This document shows, piece by piece, positions 53,547 through 61,534 of a stretch of DNA of 63,730 nt. The notes under the pieces were generated by a model. It worked only from the letters and a program-made list of their open reading frames with translations, searched no databases and was not told the origin of the DNA. The DNA lies in the NCBI GenBank assembly GCA_023250155.1, contig JAHFBG010000013.1, positions 1 through 63,730 on the forward strand. The letters are read 5' to 3'. Source of the stretch: Candidatus Melainabacteria bacterium. GTDB taxonomy: Bacteria; Cyanobacteriota; Vampirovibrionia; 2-02-FULL-35-15. Each line of letters begins with the position of its first letter. Positions within the stretch are counted from its first letter, which is position 1. The position numbers and the translations under genes were made by a program.

Positions 53547-53574
53547 GGATTTGTCCGATTTACTTGGCAAATCC
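53547..53574. repeat. 28-nt hairpin, copy 3 of a three-member family
   Basis: ggatttg/caaatcc stem (7 bp), one unpaired T, 4 bp ccga/ttgg with one G-T pair, loop TTTAC. The same plan as the hairpins at 1851 and 12895. An extra perfect hairpin (agcttcag/ctgaagct) follows at 53603-53623. This is the main content of the 53412-53789 gap, together with the degraded tail at 53634. Confidence 0.55.
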
Positions 53575-53633
53575 GATCTTACCTAAATATTAGACAGATA
53601 GAAGCTTCAGCTTGTCTGAAGCTTTATAAAAAA

Positions 53634-53723
53634 CGGGGCGGGCTGGACACTTATCGAACTTTTTTAAGAGAGAATCCAGAGAAGGTTGTAAGGCTTATTA
53701 GCATGCTTGGAATGGCAGCTTAA
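53634..53723 (+). pseudogene. degraded 3' gene tail, copy 1
   Basis: In frame to a TAA at 53721, this encodes about 29 residues (RGGLDTYRTFLRENPEKVV, then RLISMLGMAA) that clearly match the sequence at 61022-61120 (RGLSDKLREFFRENPEEVE, then KLNRMFKALEKVA). The frame is open from 53538, but its first half is hairpin sequence. It looks like the remaining end of a gene or a repeated element whose 5' part is lost. I do not know the parent family. Confidence 0.5.
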
Positions 53724-53789
53724 AAGATTCGATAAAGTGTAATCCACGGTTACAGAAGTTTTTCAATACTTAGTGTATAGTGGTAAATC

Positions 53790-54590
53790 ATGAAAACTAA
53801 TGAGTTAAATAAAGGCGAAATAGTAATTTATAAAACCAAAGAGGGTAAAACATCTTTGGATGTAAAACTTGATAAGGAAACTGTATGGTTAAGCATTAAT
53901 CAAATGACTGAGCTTTTTGGAAGAGATAAATCTGTAATATCAAGACATATTAAAAATGCCTTTGAGACAAAAGAATTAAACGAGGATTCAACTGTTGCAT
54001 TTTTTGCAACAGTTCAAAAAGAAGGTAAAAGGCTTATAGAAAGAGAAATTGAGTACTATAACCTAGATATGATTATTTCAGTGGGATACAGGGTTAATTC
54101 TAAACAAGGTACTCAGTTCCGCATATGGGCTAGTAAGGTTTTAAAAGACCACCTAATCAAAGGCTATACCCTAAACCCTAAAAGACTACCTGAAACCAAT
54201 TTAAGAGAGCTAGAAGAAGCTATATCACTCATAAAAGCAACCATTAACAAAAAGCTGCTTACTAATGACGAAGCTACAGGACTTTTAAAAGTAATCACTG
54301 ACTATGCTAACTCTTGGATACTTCTTCAAAAATATGACAGTAATAAACTAGAAGATCCAAAGAAAAAACATAAACCCAAATATGAACTTACTTACGAAAA
54401 AGCTCTTGAAGCAATTTCAAAATTAAAATCAGATTTAAAATCCAAGAAAGAAGCTTCAGATTTATTTGGAAATCAAAGAGATAAATCTTTTGAAGGAATA
54501 ATAGGTAATCTGTATCAAACCTTTGGTGGTGAAGACTTATACCCCAGTATAGAAGATAAAGCATCACATTTACTTTATTTCATAATATGA
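53790..54590 (+). CDS. rhuM: RhuM-family protein, truncated before the Fic/Doc domain
   Basis: A 266-aa protein. It matches virulence RhuM-family proteins: VKLDKETVWLSINQMTELFGRDKSVISRHI is an HTH-like N terminus, FFATVQKEGKRLIEREIEYYNLDMIISVGYRV and FRIWASKVLKDHLIKGYTLN are core motifs. Family members usually run on into a Fic/Doc domain (HPFxDGNKR). Here the protein stops right at KASHLLYFII, just before that motif, and foreign sequence follows. The toxin-like domain is therefore missing and this may be a disabled gene. Confidence 0.8.
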   Translation: MKTNELNKGEIVIYKTKEGKTSLDVKLDKETVWLSINQMTELFGRDKSVISRHIKNAFETKELNEDSTVAFFATVQKEGKRLIEREIEYYNLDMIISVGYRVNSKQGTQFRIWASKVLKDHLIKGYTLNPKRLPETNLRELEEAISLIKATINKKLLTNDEATGLLKVITDYANSWILLQKYDSNKLEDPKKKHKPKYELTYEKALEAISKLKSDLKSKKEASDLFGNQRDKSFEGIIGNLYQTFGGEDLYPSIEDKASHLLYFII

Positions 54591-54753
54591 TATTTGTTTT
54601 TTGATTTTTCAGGAGGTATAAGCTCTACAATGCTTACTCCGATATCTTTTTTTGTTTTTGCTCCGTGTTTTGTACGAGTACAAGTACCTAATACTTCCAC
54701 ACATGCAAGTAGTAACTTATAGAGTGGACCTAATTTTTTATAATTACTTAGAT

Positions 54754-54981
54754 TGCGGAGATAGGCTACTAGAATTAGCAAATAAAGCTTTCGAACTTTA
54801 TTCACAAAGAAAAAATCATGAAAAACAAGAATTATTAAAATTTTTAGTTTCGACGGCTAAGCTTTTCCTTGGAAACCTAACTATAGAGCTGAGAAAACCA
54901 TTTTGCTGGATACCAGTATATGCAAAAATTGGAGATAATCGGGAGCTACAAGACGATTATCGCCGCTCAAGCAAAGCTTGA
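54754..54981 (+). pseudogene. C-terminal remnant of a large serine recombinase
   Basis: The fragment CGDRLLELANKAFELYSQR then QELLKFLVSTAKLFLGNLT and LRKPFCWI resembles the C-terminal end of large serine recombinases (LELANKAYxLYxxQ...EKxxLLKxLLSN...KPFDxI). Catalytic and zinc-ribbon domains are absent. The junction with the truncated rhuM lies within about 160 bp, so an insertion or excision event probably destroyed both. Confidence 0.55.
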
Positions 54982-55015
54982 GCGAGCCTCGCCCGCTCAC
55001 TTTGTGAGCAGGGCG
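54965..55015. repeat. two adjacent GC-rich hairpins
   Basis: gctcaag/cttgagc (54965-54983) and cgcccgctcac/gtgagcagggcg (54990-55015, one bulged A). They are strikingly GC-rich in an AT-rich region. Their shared gcggg motif recurs near 53636 and 61021, next to the degraded tails. The 54591-55118 gap otherwise holds only the recombinase remnant. Confidence 0.55.
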
Positions 55016-55118
55016 GGAACTTTTCTACGCAATAATATCACAGAATTAGAGAGGTTTAAAAGGATGCTGGCGGCCTGATATAAAGAGTTGTAGTACCTAA
55101 AAAAGTATTTGAGAACAA

Positions 55119-55913
55119 TTAATCCTTTAGTTTGCTAATAATTTTCTCATTGATAAGGTCAAAGGCTTCATCAGTATTCCAATTTGCTTCTTGTGTTAAT
55201 AGTGGCTTTATATCTATAGCAAAATCTCTATGATTGCGTTTTAGTGCTAAGTTTTGCTCGAATAAAGGACTGGTAATAATTTGATTATTATGAGTGCAAT
55301 ACTTTTTAAATATTGAAATTACTTTATTTACATCTATTAGATTTTGTTTTAATACTAACCATAAATCAAAAAGATCTCTTCCTTTTCGTCTTTGGTATAA
55401 AGCTCGTAATTTAGTTGCCATTAGTTCTTCTAACTCATAAGTAAGAATCTGAGTAGTACCAGTAAACCACTCTGAGTCCATAGAAAAACTCACTGTCTTT
55501 AGTTTTTGAACATAGAAATGTTCAGTAGTATTAATTTCTATCTTTAATTTAGCAGTAGTTTTGTCTACTGATTCAAACTTATAGACAAGCTTTGCACTTC
55601 TTTCTGTTAGCTTGCGGTTTGGTTTTCCTAGCCAAGAGTCAAGCACACTTCTTATAACATCAAGAGTTTTACCAATAGGTTCAGGTTTAATCTGTACGAG
55701 ATCAATATCTTCACTATAGCGAGCTGGTGGGTTAATATAAAGTTTATTTAGTGCTGTACCACCTCTGAAAATTAGTGCGTCATTAATTTTAGGATGATTA
55801 TACAGCTCTATCAGGACTCTACTGATAACCATATCTTGCTCGATCATTGCCAGTGTTTGCCAAGGCGCATTAGCTTTCCATTCTTCTATAAAAGCTTCAG
55901 GAATCATAATCAC
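55119..55913 (-). CDS. abiEii: AbiEii/AbiGii-family nucleotidyltransferase toxin
   Basis: A 264-aa toxin of the type IV AbiE system. It has the nucleotidyltransferase signature GGTALNKLY and SEDIDLVQI near residues 50-75, plus GRDLFDLWLVLKQN in the helical part. AbiEii is a bacteriostatic GTP-binding nucleotidyltransferase-like toxin whose effect is countered by AbiEi. It overlaps the antitoxin gene by 17 bp, showing translational coupling in the expected antitoxin-toxin order. Confidence 0.9.
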   Translation of the reverse strand: MIMIPEAFIEEWKANAPWQTLAMIEQDMVISRVLIELYNHPKINDALIFRGGTALNKLYINPPARYSEDIDLVQIKPEPIGKTLDVIRSVLDSWLGKPNRKLTERSAKLVYKFESVDKTTAKLKIEINTTEHFYVQKLKTVSFSMDSEWFTGTTQILTYELEELMATKLRALYQRRKGRDLFDLWLVLKQNLIDVNKVISIFKKYCTHNNQIITSPLFEQNLALKRNHRDFAIDIKPLLTQEANWNTDEAFDLINEKIISKLKD

Positions 55914-56709
55914 TTTCTATAGTTGTATTTTCAATAATCATCCATTTATCATTTCTTGAGGAACCTCTAACTGGTAATTCAGAAGCTAATGGCATATACA
56001 CTAACTCTTGTCTGCTTAGTAATTTCTTTAACTTAGAAATTATTAACTTTTTCTTTTTATTATTTACTGAATCAATATGATCTAATATATATCCCAAGCG
56101 TTGCAACCATGTCTTTTCTCCAGAGACTTTGGCAACTGCAGTTAATTTCTCAGGATTTATTGCTTCTACTAGTTCACTTAGTACACTAGCTATGTGATTA
56201 AGCCCACCAGAATGTTTGGGGTACAGTAGAAGGTCCATAATTGTTAGTTCTGGCGAAGATATTTTTAAGTAGCCTGTTTTTACATTTATATTTTGAGTAG
56301 GAAGATTAATAAAAGATTTCTTATAAATAAATTCAATTCGCACTTTACCAAAGCTTAGGGGTTTAAGTTGCTTACTTGTCATCACCTGAAATAATTGTGG
56401 TTTCTGGTGAGATGCTCCATGGTACATTGCTGCAGTTAAAAGACAGGCATAGTAATCTACTTTCTTATATTTCATAAGGAGGGGTACTAATTCTTCTTGT
56501 GGGATACATCCAAAATTCTTGTATTCTGGTGGTACTATTACATAAAGATTTTCAGCTGGACTTATGATTTCACCTTTTTGTTTTAAACGGTATATTCTGG
56601 CATTAAGAGAATCATTTTTTATCTTTAAATCTTTTAAGGCTTGATCTTTAGTAAAGTAGTTTTTACCTTTTTCTCTTATAATTTTTATGTATTTATCGAG
56701 TGTTATCAT
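55897..56709 (-). CDS. abiEi: AbiEi-family antitoxin
   Basis: A 270-aa antitoxin with an N-terminal winged helix (FTKDQALKDLKIKNDSLNARI, YRLKQKGEI) and the AbiEi C-terminal domain (YYACLLTAAMYHGASHQKP, ISSPELTIMDLLLYPKHSGG). It represses its own promoter in the family. An attata/tataat palindrome just upstream (about 56735-56749) may serve as promoter or operator. Confidence 0.88.
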   Translation of the reverse strand: MITLDKYIKIIREKGKNYFTKDQALKDLKIKNDSLNARIYRLKQKGEIISPAENLYVIVPPEYKNFGCIPQEELVPLLMKYKKVDYYACLLTAAMYHGASHQKPQLFQVMTSKQLKPLSFGKVRIEFIYKKSFINLPTQNINVKTGYLKISSPELTIMDLLLYPKHSGGLNHIASVLSELVEAINPEKLTAVAKVSGEKTWLQRLGYILDHIDSVNNKKKKLIISKLKKLLSRQELVYMPLASELPVRGSSRNDKWMIIENTTIESDYDS

Positions 56710-56792
56710 ATTCTTAAAATAACGTTTTTCATCATTATAAAATATAATAACACGTACCTAAGATGGGTCTTGCTTAAAATGAACTATCCCAC

Positions 56793-56933
56793 TGCAAGCG
56801 GATCATAGCTATCAGGATAAGACAAGCAAATAACAGTGCTTTATTTGAGCAAAGTGGATGGTGGAAAGTAAAAGTTAACGTAGCATTCAAATCATAAATT
56901 TTTTATTGGTAACAAGATGAGCTACCGCTTGCA
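56793..56933. repeat. 9-bp inverted repeats, possible degraded element
   Basis: tgcaagcgg (56793-56801) and ccgcttgca (56925-56933) are perfect inverses, with weaker pairing inside (atcatagct/agctacc). It may be the rest of a small inverted-repeat element. The whole 56710-57100 gap contains no gene that I can support. It has this pair and the AAGAG repeat at 57011. Confidence 0.35.
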
Positions 56934-57010
56934 TTATTGTGGTATAAAATTAGTAGTTTGTCAGAAAAATTAATGTCATTAATTTTATAGAACAGAGAGT
57001 ATTAGATATG

Positions 57011-57035
57011 AAGAGAAGAGAAGAGAAGAGAAGAG
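57011..57035. repeat. AAGAG simple repeat, five copies
   Basis: Five perfect copies of AAGAG, ending 65 bp before the start of the CHASE3 kinase. Slippage here could change promoter or leader spacing and so vary expression. Confidence 0.8.
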
Positions 57036-57100
57036 AAACAACTCTCTTGTAATAGCTTTTTATCAATTAGTTCCAAATACAAATCTTTAAGAAAATCCTT

Positions 57101-59248
57101 ATGAAAATGTCTTTAGAAAAAAAGGCTAATATTGGATTTTTAGGGGCTCTTGTAATTATAATTATTATTAGTCTTGTTTCTTATTTTAGTATAAGTAAAT
57201 TTACAGAAACTAATTCTTGGGTAAAGCATACTGTTGAAGTAAAAGAAAAAGCTGAAGGTTTGCTTACTACTGTAATTGACATTGAAACAGGGACACGTGG
57301 CTATGTTATTAGTGGTTCTAGTATCTACTTAGAACCTTATTATTATGGTCTTAGAGTTATAGATAAAAAATATACAGATCTAAAAAAAGCAACGAAAGAT
57401 AATCTAGTACAACAAAAAAATCTTAAAGGTCTTAAATTATTGCTGGATGAAAGGATTAAGTTTGCTGAACAAGTTATTCATCTTAGGGAAAATAATGATT
57501 TTGAAGGTGCAAAAAAATTAATTGTAACTGGTCGGGGAAAAGAACTAACTGACAAAATTAGAAAAATAATTGCGAAGGTACAAAATGAAGAAAGTAGATT
57601 GCTTGACATTCGTATGAAAGAAGTGAATGTCTACTCAACACTTACAGAAGTAGTTTTTCTTAGTTTAGGAATACTGCTTTTTGTTTTTCTTGGCGTTCTT
57701 TATTTTTTTCTACAAAAAGATGCTGTTGAAGAAAATCGCTTTAAGAAAACCCTTGAGGCAAGTGATGCAAAGTTCAAAGCACTTATAGAACAAATGCCTG
57801 ATGCTATTGTTATTGTAAATAAAGATGGGCAGATTGTACTTGTTAATGCTCAAAGTGAAAAATCGTTTGGCTATACGAAGGATGAAATGCTTGGTAACCC
57901 TATTGAAATCTTAATTCCTACAGCACTAACCTCAAAACATATTGAGCATAGATCTAAATATGTTTCTAGTCCTCAAAAAAGAACCATGGGAACAACCATG
58001 AATCTTCAAGCTAAGCGTAAAGATGGTAGTATTTTTCCTGTAGATATAGAACTTGGCCCAGTAGAAACACAAGAAGGTCTACTTATAATAGCAACAGTTA
58101 AAGATATTACAGAACGCAAAAAGATTGATGAATATCGCTCACGCCTTTCAGCAATAATTGAATCTAGTGATGATGCAATTACTGGAAAGACTTTAGATGG
58201 AATTATTACAAGCTGGAATAAAGGTGCTGAAGCACTGTATGGTTACTCCAGCGAAGAGGTAATAGGTAAGCATTTTTTTCTAATAGTACCACCAGCTTGC
58301 AAAAGTGAAGTCACTGAAATAATGGAAAGAATTAAAGAAGATAAAAAGATAGAACACCATGAAACACAAAGAATAAGAAAAGATGGAAAAATAATTGATG
58401 TGTCACTTACAATTTCCCCAATTAAAGATTTCCAGAATAATATAATTGGTATATCTACCATTGCAAGAGATATTACAGAACGGAAAGAAACAGAAGAAAA
58501 AATAAAAGCATTAAACGAGAACTTAAAAAACCACACAGTAGCACTGGAAGCTACAAATAAAGAACTAGAAGCATTTAGTTATAGTGTTTCACATGACCTT
58601 AGAGCACCACTTAGAAGTATCGATGGCTTTAGTCAAGCTCTCTTAGAAGATTGTTCTGACAAAGTGGATGAACAAGGGAAAGATTATTTAAACCGTATTA
58701 GAGCTGCAACACAACGTATGGCAGAACTTATTGATGATATGTTAAATCTTTCAAAAGTAACTCGTGCTGAAATGCATATGAAAGATATTGATCTAAGTAA
58801 AGAAGCACATAAAATCATGGACGAGTTAAAAACCAGAGAACCTGAGCGTAAGGTTGACTTTTTTATAGCAGATGGACTAAACACAAAAGGAGATCCTACC
58901 TTATTACGTGCAGTATTACAAAATCTATTTGACAATGCATGGAAATTTACAAGCAAGCATCCACATGCCAAAATTGAATTTGGTGCCATGAGACAAGAAA
59001 ATGGTGAAAAAGTATTTTTTGTAAAAGATGACGGTGTAGGTTTTGATATGAACTATTCAAATAAGCTCTTTGGGGTCTTTCAAAGACTACATGGAATGAC
59101 AGAGTTCTCTGGAACAGGAGTTGGTCTTGCTACTGTACAAAGAATTATTCGTAGGCATGGTGGAAAGGTTTGGGCAGAAGGAGTTCCTGAAGGTGGAGCA
59201 ACTTTTTATTTTGTCTTGGATGAAAAAGTAGTAGATGGTAAAAACTAA
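57101..59248 (+). CDS. CHASE3-PAS-PAS histidine kinase, phytochrome-type C terminus
   Basis: A 715-aa membrane sensor. Two helices (residues ~12-30 and ~183-205) flank a periplasmic CHASE3 domain (TVIDIETGTRGYVISG). Two PAS domains follow (about 225-345, FKALIEQMPDAIVIVNKDG, and 345-470, IIESSDDAITGKTLDG). The H-box is FSYSVSHDLRAPLRS, and the ATPase domain has LFDNAWKFTS and SGTGVGLATVQRI. Two codons separate the possible starts M1 and M3. The receiver gene follows after 21 bp. Confidence 0.93.
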   Translation: MKMSLEKKANIGFLGALVIIIIISLVSYFSISKFTETNSWVKHTVEVKEKAEGLLTTVIDIETGTRGYVISGSSIYLEPYYYGLRVIDKKYTDLKKATKDNLVQQKNLKGLKLLLDERIKFAEQVIHLRENNDFEGAKKLIVTGRGKELTDKIRKIIAKVQNEESRLLDIRMKEVNVYSTLTEVVFLSLGILLFVFLGVLYFFLQKDAVEENRFKKTLEASDAKFKALIEQMPDAIVIVNKDGQIVLVNAQSEKSFGYTKDEMLGNPIEILIPTALTSKHIEHRSKYVSSPQKRTMGTTMNLQAKRKDGSIFPVDIELGPVETQEGLLIIATVKDITERKKIDEYRSRLSAIIESSDDAITGKTLDGIITSWNKGAEALYGYSSEEVIGKHFFLIVPPACKSEVTEIMERIKEDKKIEHHETQRIRKDGKIIDVSLTISPIKDFQNNIIGISTIARDITERKETEEKIKALNENLKNHTVALEATNKELEAFSYSVSHDLRAPLRSIDGFSQALLEDCSDKVDEQGKDYLNRIRAATQRMAELIDDMLNLSKVTRAEMHMKDIDLSKEAHKIMDELKTREPERKVDFFIADGLNTKGDPTLLRAVLQNLFDNAWKFTSKHPHAKIEFGAMRQENGEKVFFVKDDGVGFDMNYSNKLFGVFQRLHGMTEFSGTGVGLATVQRIIRRHGGKVWAEGVPEGGATFYFVLDEKVVDGKN

Positions 59249-59269
59249 AAATAAAAAAGGAGAAAAATT

Positions 59270-59725
59270 ATGACATTTGACAACACAAAAAAAAGAATAT
59301 TACTTGTAGAAGATAATCCTGATGATCAGGAGCTTACAAAACGAGCTTTAAAAAAGAACAATGTAACAAATGAACTGATAATAGCAAATGATGGACAAGA
59401 AGCATTAGATTATTTGTTCTGCGAAGGACGATACTCAGAAAGAGATGTTCAAGACATGCCACAAGTAGTTTTGCTTGATTTAAAGCTTCCAAAAGTAGAT
59501 GGTCTTGAGGTTTTAAAACGTATACGCCAAGACTCAAGAACTAAACTGCTTCCTATAGTAGTTCTTACTTCCTCAAAGGAAGAAAAAGATATGGTTGAAA
59601 GCTATAAATTAGGCGCAAATAGTTATATAAGAAAGCCTGTCAATTTTGATCAGTTTATTGAAGCAGTTAAGCAACTTGGCTTATATTGGCTTGTTTTAAA
59701 TGAAGCCCCAGCCTCTAGTAAGTAA
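59270..59725 (+). CDS. Rcp1-like single-domain response regulator
   Basis: A 151-aa receiver of the phytochrome-regulator type: ILLVEDNPDDQELTKRAL, phospho-acceptor Asp in VVLLDLKLPKVDG, VVLTSSKEEKD and Lys in SYIRKPVNF. It lies immediately downstream of the CHASE3 kinase, whose kinase core is of the same cyanobacterial-phytochrome-like class, and is its probable partner. Confidence 0.92.
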   Translation: MTFDNTKKRILLVEDNPDDQELTKRALKKNNVTNELIIANDGQEALDYLFCEGRYSERDVQDMPQVVLLDLKLPKVDGLEVLKRIRQDSRTKLLPIVVLTSSKEEKDMVESYKLGANSYIRKPVNFDQFIEAVKQLGLYWLVLNEAPASSK

Positions 59726-59794
59726 ACAAAATAAGGAATGTTTTTATTAGGGATAGGGATAGGACTGAATGATTTGTTTGTAAAATTATAGTGA

Positions 59795-61015
59795 ATGAGG
59801 AATGAACAAATGGTTACACAACTTAAAGCATTAATAGTAGAAGACTCTAAAGATGATGCATTGCTTCTTATAAGAGAGCTTGAGAAAGGAGGATATGGAG
59901 TACAGTCCAGTATAGTTGAAACACTAGAAGATGTAGGTAATGCTTTAAAAAAAGAAAAATGGGATGTATTGCTTAGTGATTATAATTTACCTTCTTGTAA
60001 TGGGCTTGATGTTCTAAAACTTTTACAAAAAAGTCAAATTGACATTCCATTTATACTTGTAACTGGTTCTCTTGGAGATGAAAAAGCTACCGAAATCATG
60101 AAAGCAGGAGCACATGATTATGTTTTAAAACATAATTTGCTTAGACTACCACTGATAGTTAAAAGGGAATTGAGCGAAGCAGAATCACGTGCATTTAATT
60201 CAAAGCTAGTAACTGCTTTAATTGAAGAGCAACAAAAAAACAAAATAAGTCAAAACACCCTCTCTCAACACTGTTCACAAGAATTATTGTCTTTTTTAAA
60301 TAGGGTGCAATACGCTATGTTAACTATAGACTTTTCAAACAATAAAATTACTCATTGTAATAAAGGTGTTGAAATTTTATTTGGCTATAGCTCAAGTGAG
60401 TTAATAGGGAAAGACTATTTAATCCTAATTCCTGAAGACAAACAAAAAGAATTTGTCGAAATACAAGAAGTCCTAAAACAAGGAACACCAATTTCAACTT
60501 TAGAAACCAAAAGACTTAAAAAAGACGGTACTAGAATTGACGTATCAATAAGTGAATCTCCAATTCAAGATCAAAATGGTAAAACAATTAAAGTATCAAA
60601 AATTATTCGCGATACTTCAGTTGAAAAAAAAGAACATCTAGCATTATTAACAATGCAGGAAATCGTAGATAATTTAAAAGATGTTATTTATTTAGCAGCG
60701 CCAGATTCTAGTAAGGTCTTTTATATAAACAAAGCTTATGAAGATATCTGGGGCAAAACTAGAGAAAGCTTATATAATAACCCGCAAGATTGGATGGAAT
60801 CTATTCATTTTAAGGATAGGGATAGAGTATCTGTTGCTTTGGAATCATGTAGTAAAATCAAATCTTTTAATGAAGTTTACCGTATTAAAAAATCTGATTC
60901 AGAAGAAAGTTTAATACATGACAGAGCTTATCCAGTAGTGAATAAAGATGGCACAATTGACAAAATTGTCGGCATTGCAAGAGATATTACTAATATAAAA
61001 GATTTATTGAAGTGA
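59795..61015 (+). CDS. receiver-PAS-PAS protein without output domain
   Basis: A 406-aa protein. The receiver covers residues about 8-125 (ALIVEDSKDDALLLIREL, Asp in VLLSDYNLPSCNG). PAS domain 1 is about 165-285 (FGYSSSELIGKDYLILIPE) and PAS 2 about 290-400. It ends soon after the second PAS (GIARDITNIKDLLK), where relatives usually continue with a histidine kinase core. The same frame continues after the TGA into a degraded tail at 61022, so the true 3' end may have been replaced. The ATG at 59810 is an alternative start. Third gene of the sensory cluster. Confidence 0.88.
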   Translation: MRNEQMVTQLKALIVEDSKDDALLLIRELEKGGYGVQSSIVETLEDVGNALKKEKWDVLLSDYNLPSCNGLDVLKLLQKSQIDIPFILVTGSLGDEKATEIMKAGAHDYVLKHNLLRLPLIVKRELSEAESRAFNSKLVTALIEEQQKNKISQNTLSQHCSQELLSFLNRVQYAMLTIDFSNNKITHCNKGVEILFGYSSSELIGKDYLILIPEDKQKEFVEIQEVLKQGTPISTLETKRLKKDGTRIDVSISESPIQDQNGKTIKVSKIIRDTSVEKKEHLALLTMQEIVDNLKDVIYLAAPDSSKVFYINKAYEDIWGKTRESLYNNPQDWMESIHFKDRDRVSVALESCSKIKSFNEVYRIKKSDSEESLIHDRAYPVVNKDGTIDKIVGIARDITNIKDLLK

Positions 61016-61021
61016 ACATGG

Positions 61022-61120
61022 CGGGGTCTGAGCGACAAACTTAGAGAGTTTTTTAGAGAGAATCCTGAAGAGGTAGAGAAGCTAAATCGCATGTTTAAAG
61101 CATTAGAAAAAGTGGCATAG
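61022..61120 (+). pseudogene. degraded 3' gene tail, copy 2
   Basis: Encodes RGLSDKLREFFRENPEEVE then KLNRMFKALEKVA up to a TAG, without its own start. It is related to the tail at 53634-53723 (shared RENPE core and Arg-Gly start). It begins two codons after the TGA of the PAS protein and is in the same frame as it. The parent gene is unknown. Confidence 0.5.
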
Positions 61121-61150
61121 TTACCCCACCCTGCTTGGCACTATTGTTTT

Positions 61151-61285
61151 ACACAGTGTCAGATTTGCTTAATCAACCCCCTCTGGGTCTGGGGAGTGAG
61201 GATTGGATATAGGGGTAAAGAGTGCTATGTGTCTCTTCAGATTTTTTTTTGCAATTGTTTCAATAACACAGTGTCGGATTTGCTT
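61151..61285 (+). repeat. 20-bp direct repeats
   Basis: acacagtgtcagatttgctt (61151-61170) recurs at 61266-61285 with one mismatch. Between them lie a C/G-run hairpin (cccc...gggg near 61178) and a T8 run. They are probably traces of earlier insertion or recombination. The 61016-61534 gap holds the degraded tail, these repeats and the operator-like repeats below. Confidence 0.6.
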
Positions 61286-61351
61286 TGAGAGCTTTTGGAG
61301 ATGGAATAAAAGTTCTTGAAAATGACTAGATTGCCAATGTATCGTGTCAAA

Positions 61352-61368
61352 GGTATATTATATATACC
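61352..61368. promoter_or_regulatory. AT-rich palindrome upstream of abiEi (right pair)
   Basis: ggtatat-tat-atatacc, 7-bp perfect arms with a 3-bp centre, lies about 170 bp before the second abiEi gene. It is a candidate promoter or operator part. Confidence 0.35.
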
Positions 61369-61458
61369 CTATGACCTATTTATAAGCCATAATGAATCAC
61401 TATTCTACTTATAGTTTATCTATATAACAGTTAATAATTGAGGATAATTTAGCTCTAT

Positions 61459-61515
61459 TGCCTATTAATAGTTTTATGGGTACAATATCTATACTCTTAG
61501 ACCTATTATTAGGCA
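61459..61515. promoter_or_regulatory. 13-bp inverted repeats before abiEi, likely autoregulatory operator
   Basis: tgcctattaatag (61459-61471) and ctattattaggca (61503-61515) are inverted repeats with one mismatch, ending 19 bp before the abiEi start. Known AbiEi antitoxins bind inverted repeats in their own promoters, which fits this placement. Confidence 0.55.
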
Positions 61516-61534
61516 GTAAAGTTAGAATTAATAA

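Noticed and set aside
54575..54805. Minus-strand 76-aa frame between truncated rhuM and the recombinase remnant
   Set aside because: I considered a transposase or recombinase piece (ends in ELIPPEKSKNKYHIMK) but could match it to nothing, and it overlaps the rhuM 3' end.
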